DNA from: Flavonifractor sp. An82
Lineage (GTDB): Bacteria; Bacillota; Clostridia; Oscillospirales; Oscillospiraceae
Direction of reading: 5' to 3'
Length of the DNA: 64,000 nt
Assembly (NCBI RefSeq): GCF_002159265.1
Contig: NZ_NFHG01000016.1
Span: 21,707 to 85,706 of the forward strand
This document shows, piece after piece, positions 62,048-64,000 of this stretch. The position numbers and the translations under genes are program-made. The notes below the pieces were generated by a model, which ran no database searches, was not told where the DNA came from, and saw only the letters and a list, made by a program, of their open reading frames with translations. Positions within the stretch are counted from its first letter, which is position 1. Each line of letters opens with the position of its first letter.

Positions 62048-62464
62048 ATGGAGCAGATCATCGTCATCCGTACTTCCGACCCAGACGGAAGCATTTTTCA
62101 ATCCATCATGGGGGCCTTGCAAGGAAAAGATGTTCAGATTCTCCATGCTGCTGACCTTGATCCTTCTGCCCTGACTCTGGGCGATATTGAGATATTCCCA
62201 GAGCAGCGGCGGGTCACAAAGGCCGGTAAGGAGATCTGCCTGAACTACGGAGAGTTCTCTATCCTTTACTGCTTGGCCCGCTGCCCTGGGCGTGTATTTA
62301 GCCGGGAGCAGCTCTACAATGCGGCCTGGGGTGAGGACTATGAATTAGGCACCAATACCGTGGACAACACGATCTGGCGCCTACGGAACAAGCTGGAGCC
62401 TGACCCAAAGCACCCCACCTACATCAAGACCGTTTTTCGGGTGGGATACAAAATTGATAGATAG
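62048..62464 (+). CDS. OmpR/PhoB-type winged-helix protein without receiver domain
   Basis: A 138-residue protein. The C-terminal 90 residues are a Trans_reg_C winged helix (LNYGEFSILYCLARCPGRVFSREQLYNAAWGEDY, then VDNTIWRLRNKLEPDPKHPTYIKTVFRVGYKI). The N-terminal 50 residues are too short for a phospho-acceptor receiver and have no conserved Asp pocket. Such truncated regulators are frequent on integrative elements of gut Firmicutes. AAAGGGGTGAGC precedes the ATG. A terminator closes the unit. Confidence 0.85.
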   Translation: MEQIIVIRTSDPDGSIFQSIMGALQGKDVQILHAADLDPSALTLGDIEIFPEQRRVTKAGKEICLNYGEFSILYCLARCPGRVFSREQLYNAAWGEDYELGTNTVDNTIWRLRNKLEPDPKHPTYIKTVFRVGYKIDR

Positions 62465-62475
62465 CATACCAAAAT

Positions 62476-62514
62476 GCCGGACACAGAATCTACCTCTGTG
62501 TCCGGCACTGTTTT
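62476..62514 (+). terminator. Terminator after the wHTH gene
   Basis: GCCGGACACAGA (62476-62487) pairs perfectly with TCTGTGTCCGGC (62495-62506), followed by ACTGTTTT. Confidence 0.88.
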
Positions 62515-62651
62515 CTGCCATTATAAAAGACTATAATACGAAGAAAAGAAAGGGAATTTTACATTTCTCGATGAAGTCCTGATGATTTCTTCAAGATAAA
62601 CTCTTGCTGTGACAGTCTACCCATCCCCTGGGGAAAAGTGAGGTGAGGCCG

Positions 62652-62717
62652 ATGAGGGGCTGCAAAAACAGTATCATACATAATCAGCGCATACGGCGGT
62701 CTTTATCCTATGGATAA
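62652..62717 (+). CDS. Possible 21-codon leader peptide overlapping a terminator
   Basis: ATG at 62652, preceded by GAGGTGAGG, opens a 21-residue peptide (MRGCKNSIIHNQRIRRSLSY then G) that stops at 62715-62717. The terminator hairpin 62695-62725 lies over its last codons and stop, so ribosomes translating it would prevent the hairpin. This is a classical layout for attenuation, though the peptide has no run of one amino acid that would name an effector. Confidence 0.4.
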   Translation: MRGCKNSIIHNQRIRRSLSYG

Positions 62718-62732
62718 GGGCCGCCTTTCTTT
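62695..62732 (+). terminator. Attenuator-like terminator in the element leader
   Basis: GGCGGTCTTTATCC (62695-62708) pairs with GGATAAGGGCCGCC (62712-62725), with two wobble pairs and a 3-base loop, followed by TTTCTTT. It lies upstream of the sigma-like gene, so it may control readthrough into that gene. Confidence 0.75.
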
Positions 62733-63093
62733 ATGCTATCGACAAATTCCGAGGGAATCCGTCAAGGTTCCCCCAATTTAGAACTTACAATTAAAAATTA
62801 TCAGCAAAGGCGGCAGCGTAGAACTGCCACATTGATGGAAGAAAGGGGATGATGCCAGCCGCCTGTGTGCCGTCCGCATAGCAGCGGACAAGGAGTAACA
62901 GTGCTATGGATCAGAAAATCCGCAGCATTGAGAAGTTACTTTTTGTCCCATATCAACGACACACGGCTTTCAATGGACAAATTTCAATAGGCGTTGGTCT
63001 GCGTTTTTGTGCGCGGGAGTTTTCCCCAAGTGGGGACAAACCCCCGCCTGCCGGTGCTGCCTACTCTATTGGACTTCTCAATGCACATATTCA

Positions 63094-63137
63094 GAAAGCG
63101 GCTGATTTTGTATTCCGATACAAAGTCGGCCGCTTTC
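63094..63137 (+). repeat. 20-bp hairpin in the leader
   Basis: 63094-63113 (GAAAGCGGCTGATTTTGTAT) pairs with 63118-63137 almost perfectly around TCCG. It is followed by ATTTAAGG, not a T-run, so terminator activity would be weak. It lies 37 bases before the hairpin that hides the ribosome binding site. Confidence 0.65.
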
Positions 63138-63174
63138 ATTTAAGGCTCCCTGAACAAAGAGTTAGGGGGCCGCC

Positions 63175-63213
63175 ACCTCCGATTTGTTTTCCGCAAAAAA
63201 ACAAATCGGAGGT
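63175..63213 (+). promoter_or_regulatory. Hairpin sequestering the Shine-Dalgarno site
   Basis: ACCTCCGATTTGTTTT (63175-63190) is the exact complement of AAAACAAATCGGAGGT (63198-63213), with a 7-base loop. The right arm ends in GGAGGT, the ribosome binding site for the GTG at 63221. In the folded state translation of the sigma-like gene should be blocked unless a protein, another RNA segment or a translating ribosome opens it. Confidence 0.75.
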
Positions 63214-63220
63214 AACAGAA

Positions 63221-63730
63221 GTGCATAATTATCGCAAAAGCGACTATGCGATAAACAAAAACAGCCCAAATATCGTTTATCGCCTTCATAACGAAATCAT
63301 AGAAATCACACTGGAGGATTATCTGAAGGAGAATCCTGACAAAACGGAACATGACTTTGCAGAGCTGAAAGCCCTGTCCGATCAAATCTACTATGAGCAG
63401 GATCGGGCAGAGAGCGCCCAGACCCGCAAGGATGTTTCAATACACGGTTTGGAGGAAACGGAGCATTGTGCCACTCGCGCTCTGGATGAAGAATGGGAAG
63501 AACGAGTTGTTGACATACAGAACCGCAAGTATGCCTGGAAAGCCTTGGAGCAGCTTTTTACAGTGGGCGCTTTGACCGAGGTTCAGAAACGGCGATTCCG
63601 GCTTCATGTTTTTCAGGGACTCTCTACCCGGCAAATTGGTCGCATGGAAGGGACAAGCCATCAAGCTGTTGCCAAGTCCATAAACCTGGCGATTGCCAAA
63701 CTTAAAAAATATTTTGCGGCACAGGGTTGA
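63221..63730 (+). CDS. Sigma-70 region 4-like protein of a conjugative element
   Basis: A 169-residue protein. The C-terminal 70 residues form a region-4 helix-turn-helix (GALTEVQKRRFRLHVFQGLSTRQIGRMEGTSHQAVAKSINLAIAKLKKYF). The N-terminal 100 residues (YRKSDYAINKNSPNIVYRLHNEIIEITLEDYLKENP) are characteristic of small sigma-like proteins on Firmicute integrative elements, which usually control the excision or transfer genes. Region 2 is lacking. The GTG start is supported by CGGAGGT, which is locked in a hairpin. Confidence 0.8.
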   Translation: MHNYRKSDYAINKNSPNIVYRLHNEIIEITLEDYLKENPDKTEHDFAELKALSDQIYYEQDRAESAQTRKDVSIHGLEETEHCATRALDEEWEERVVDIQNRKYAWKALEQLFTVGALTEVQKRRFRLHVFQGLSTRQIGRMEGTSHQAVAKSINLAIAKLKKYFAAQG

Positions 63731-63906
63731 CACCCCTGCGGTTTCAGGACGATAGGTGAAAGGCATTCTTTCGAGTGTTCTTCTTTCACCTGTACCTTGA
63801 CAACCGCATACTCATTCATCAGTAACATCCCCCCTTTCCAGCTCGAAGAGCTAAAGCCGATTCAGGGGCCGCGCCATGATATACGGACATGATGAATACG
63901 CCGCCT

Positions 63907-64000
63907 GAAACGGTGCCCTTAGACCGCACGAATGGTGCACTCAGACCGCTGAAATGGTGCATGGTCACCGCAGTCATGGTGCATTGACAGGATGGCCACT
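63907..64000. repeat. 22-bp periodic repeats at the right edge
   Basis: GGTGC recurs at 63912, 63934, 63956 and 63978, and ACCGC at 63923, 63945 and 63967, each exactly 22 bases apart. The unit is roughly ATGGTGCACTCAGACCGCTG. Such arrays occur as terminal repeats of IS21-family elements in Clostridia and also as iterons near replication or transfer origins. The window ends too soon to decide. The stretch before it (63731-63906) has an AGGTGAAAG/CTTTCACCT hairpin at about 63751-63790 but no gene I can see. Confidence 0.55.

Larger units (their letters stand above)
62733..63220 (+). other. Structured leader of the sigma-like gene with an alternative start
   Basis: This 488-base stretch holds no gene I recognise. 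AAGGAGTAACAG at 62891 precedes an ATG at 62906 that is in frame with the sigma-like gene and would add 105 residues of no recognisable family. The added part has PPP runs and crosses two hairpins, so I treat it as leader. Small inverted repeats occur at about 62867-62890 (GTCCGC/GCGGAC). Confidence 0.45.
53843..64000. mobile_element. Probable integrative element (left end and cargo)
   Basis: The left limit is placed where the MATE gene breaks off, and the right limit is outside the window. Inside, base composition falls well below that of the chromosome up to about 61590. Genes include a transporter cargo cassette with TetR and DtxR regulators, a receiver-less OmpR-type wHTH protein and a sigma-region-4-like protein. 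The last two types are typical of conjugative elements of gut Firmicutes. No integrase, relaxase or att repeat is visible, so the element type is undetermined. Confidence 0.5.

Overview
The window looks like a chromosomal segment of a GC-rich, anaerobic, spore-forming Firmicute of the Oscillospiraceae type (Flavonifractor, Lawsonibacter or Intestinimonas-like). This is inferred from the murB-rapZ-yvcK-whiA cluster, an IreB homologue, a YlmC/YmxH-type fragment, clostridial ferredoxins, an EtfAB-linked lactate pathway and strong Shine-Dalgarno sites. I could not confirm the species by search.

Layout. 1-7971: tail of a YlmC/YmxH-like gene, glmS, a family-5 binding protein with two permeases but no ATPases, a CPA1 antiporter with RCK_C domains, and a wHTH regulator. 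8019-11366: a SLOG-fold protein, an FMN riboswitch with ribU, and a secreted RCC1/SLH protein. 11378-14724: two tandem paralogous ECF sigma/anti-sigma pairs. 14770-17712: dinB with a LexA box on its promoter, then a radical SAM protein. 17733-26559: a lactate locus (FadR-type regulator, acyl-CoA dehydrogenase, EtfA, EtfB, FAD-linked lactate dehydrogenase, lactate racemase, and a divergent lactate permease) with two TGGTnnnACCA operators in the shared promoter region. 26573-29820: an iron-sulfur protein, ireB, and an ECF sigma gene overlapping a gene for a membrane-tethered serpin. 29823-41184: cls, dnaE, a zinc-ribbon membrane protein, whiA, yvcK, rapZ, murB, a GH25 lysozyme and brnQ. 41215-53733: a MITE-like repeat, a ferredoxin, clpC, a lipoprotein, malQ, a low-GC acetyltransferase, a PadR/HAAS pair, a split 2-hydroxyacyl-CoA dehydratase activase system and a GNAT.

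From about 53843 to the right edge the character changes. A MATE transporter gene is cut off after about 26 codons, GC drops sharply, and a probable integrative element begins. Its cargo is a TetR regulator, a complete ECF-type importer (S, T and a fused double ATPase), two half-size ABC proteins of the YbtPQ/IrtAB type, a second MptD-like S protein and a DtxR-family regulator. These are followed by conjugative-element style regulators with elaborate RNA hairpins, and then 22-bp periodic repeats at the edge.

How it works together. The lactate locus would import D- and L-lactate, interconvert them with LarA, oxidise them to pyruvate with LctD and EtfAB, and pass electrons towards an enoyl-CoA via the acyl-CoA dehydrogenase, giving butyrate or propionate. 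The most unusual locus is the ECF sigma/serpin pair at 27854-29781: the serpin has a short basic cytoplasmic segment and one membrane helix, which is the architecture of an anti-sigma factor with a protease-trap sensor domain.
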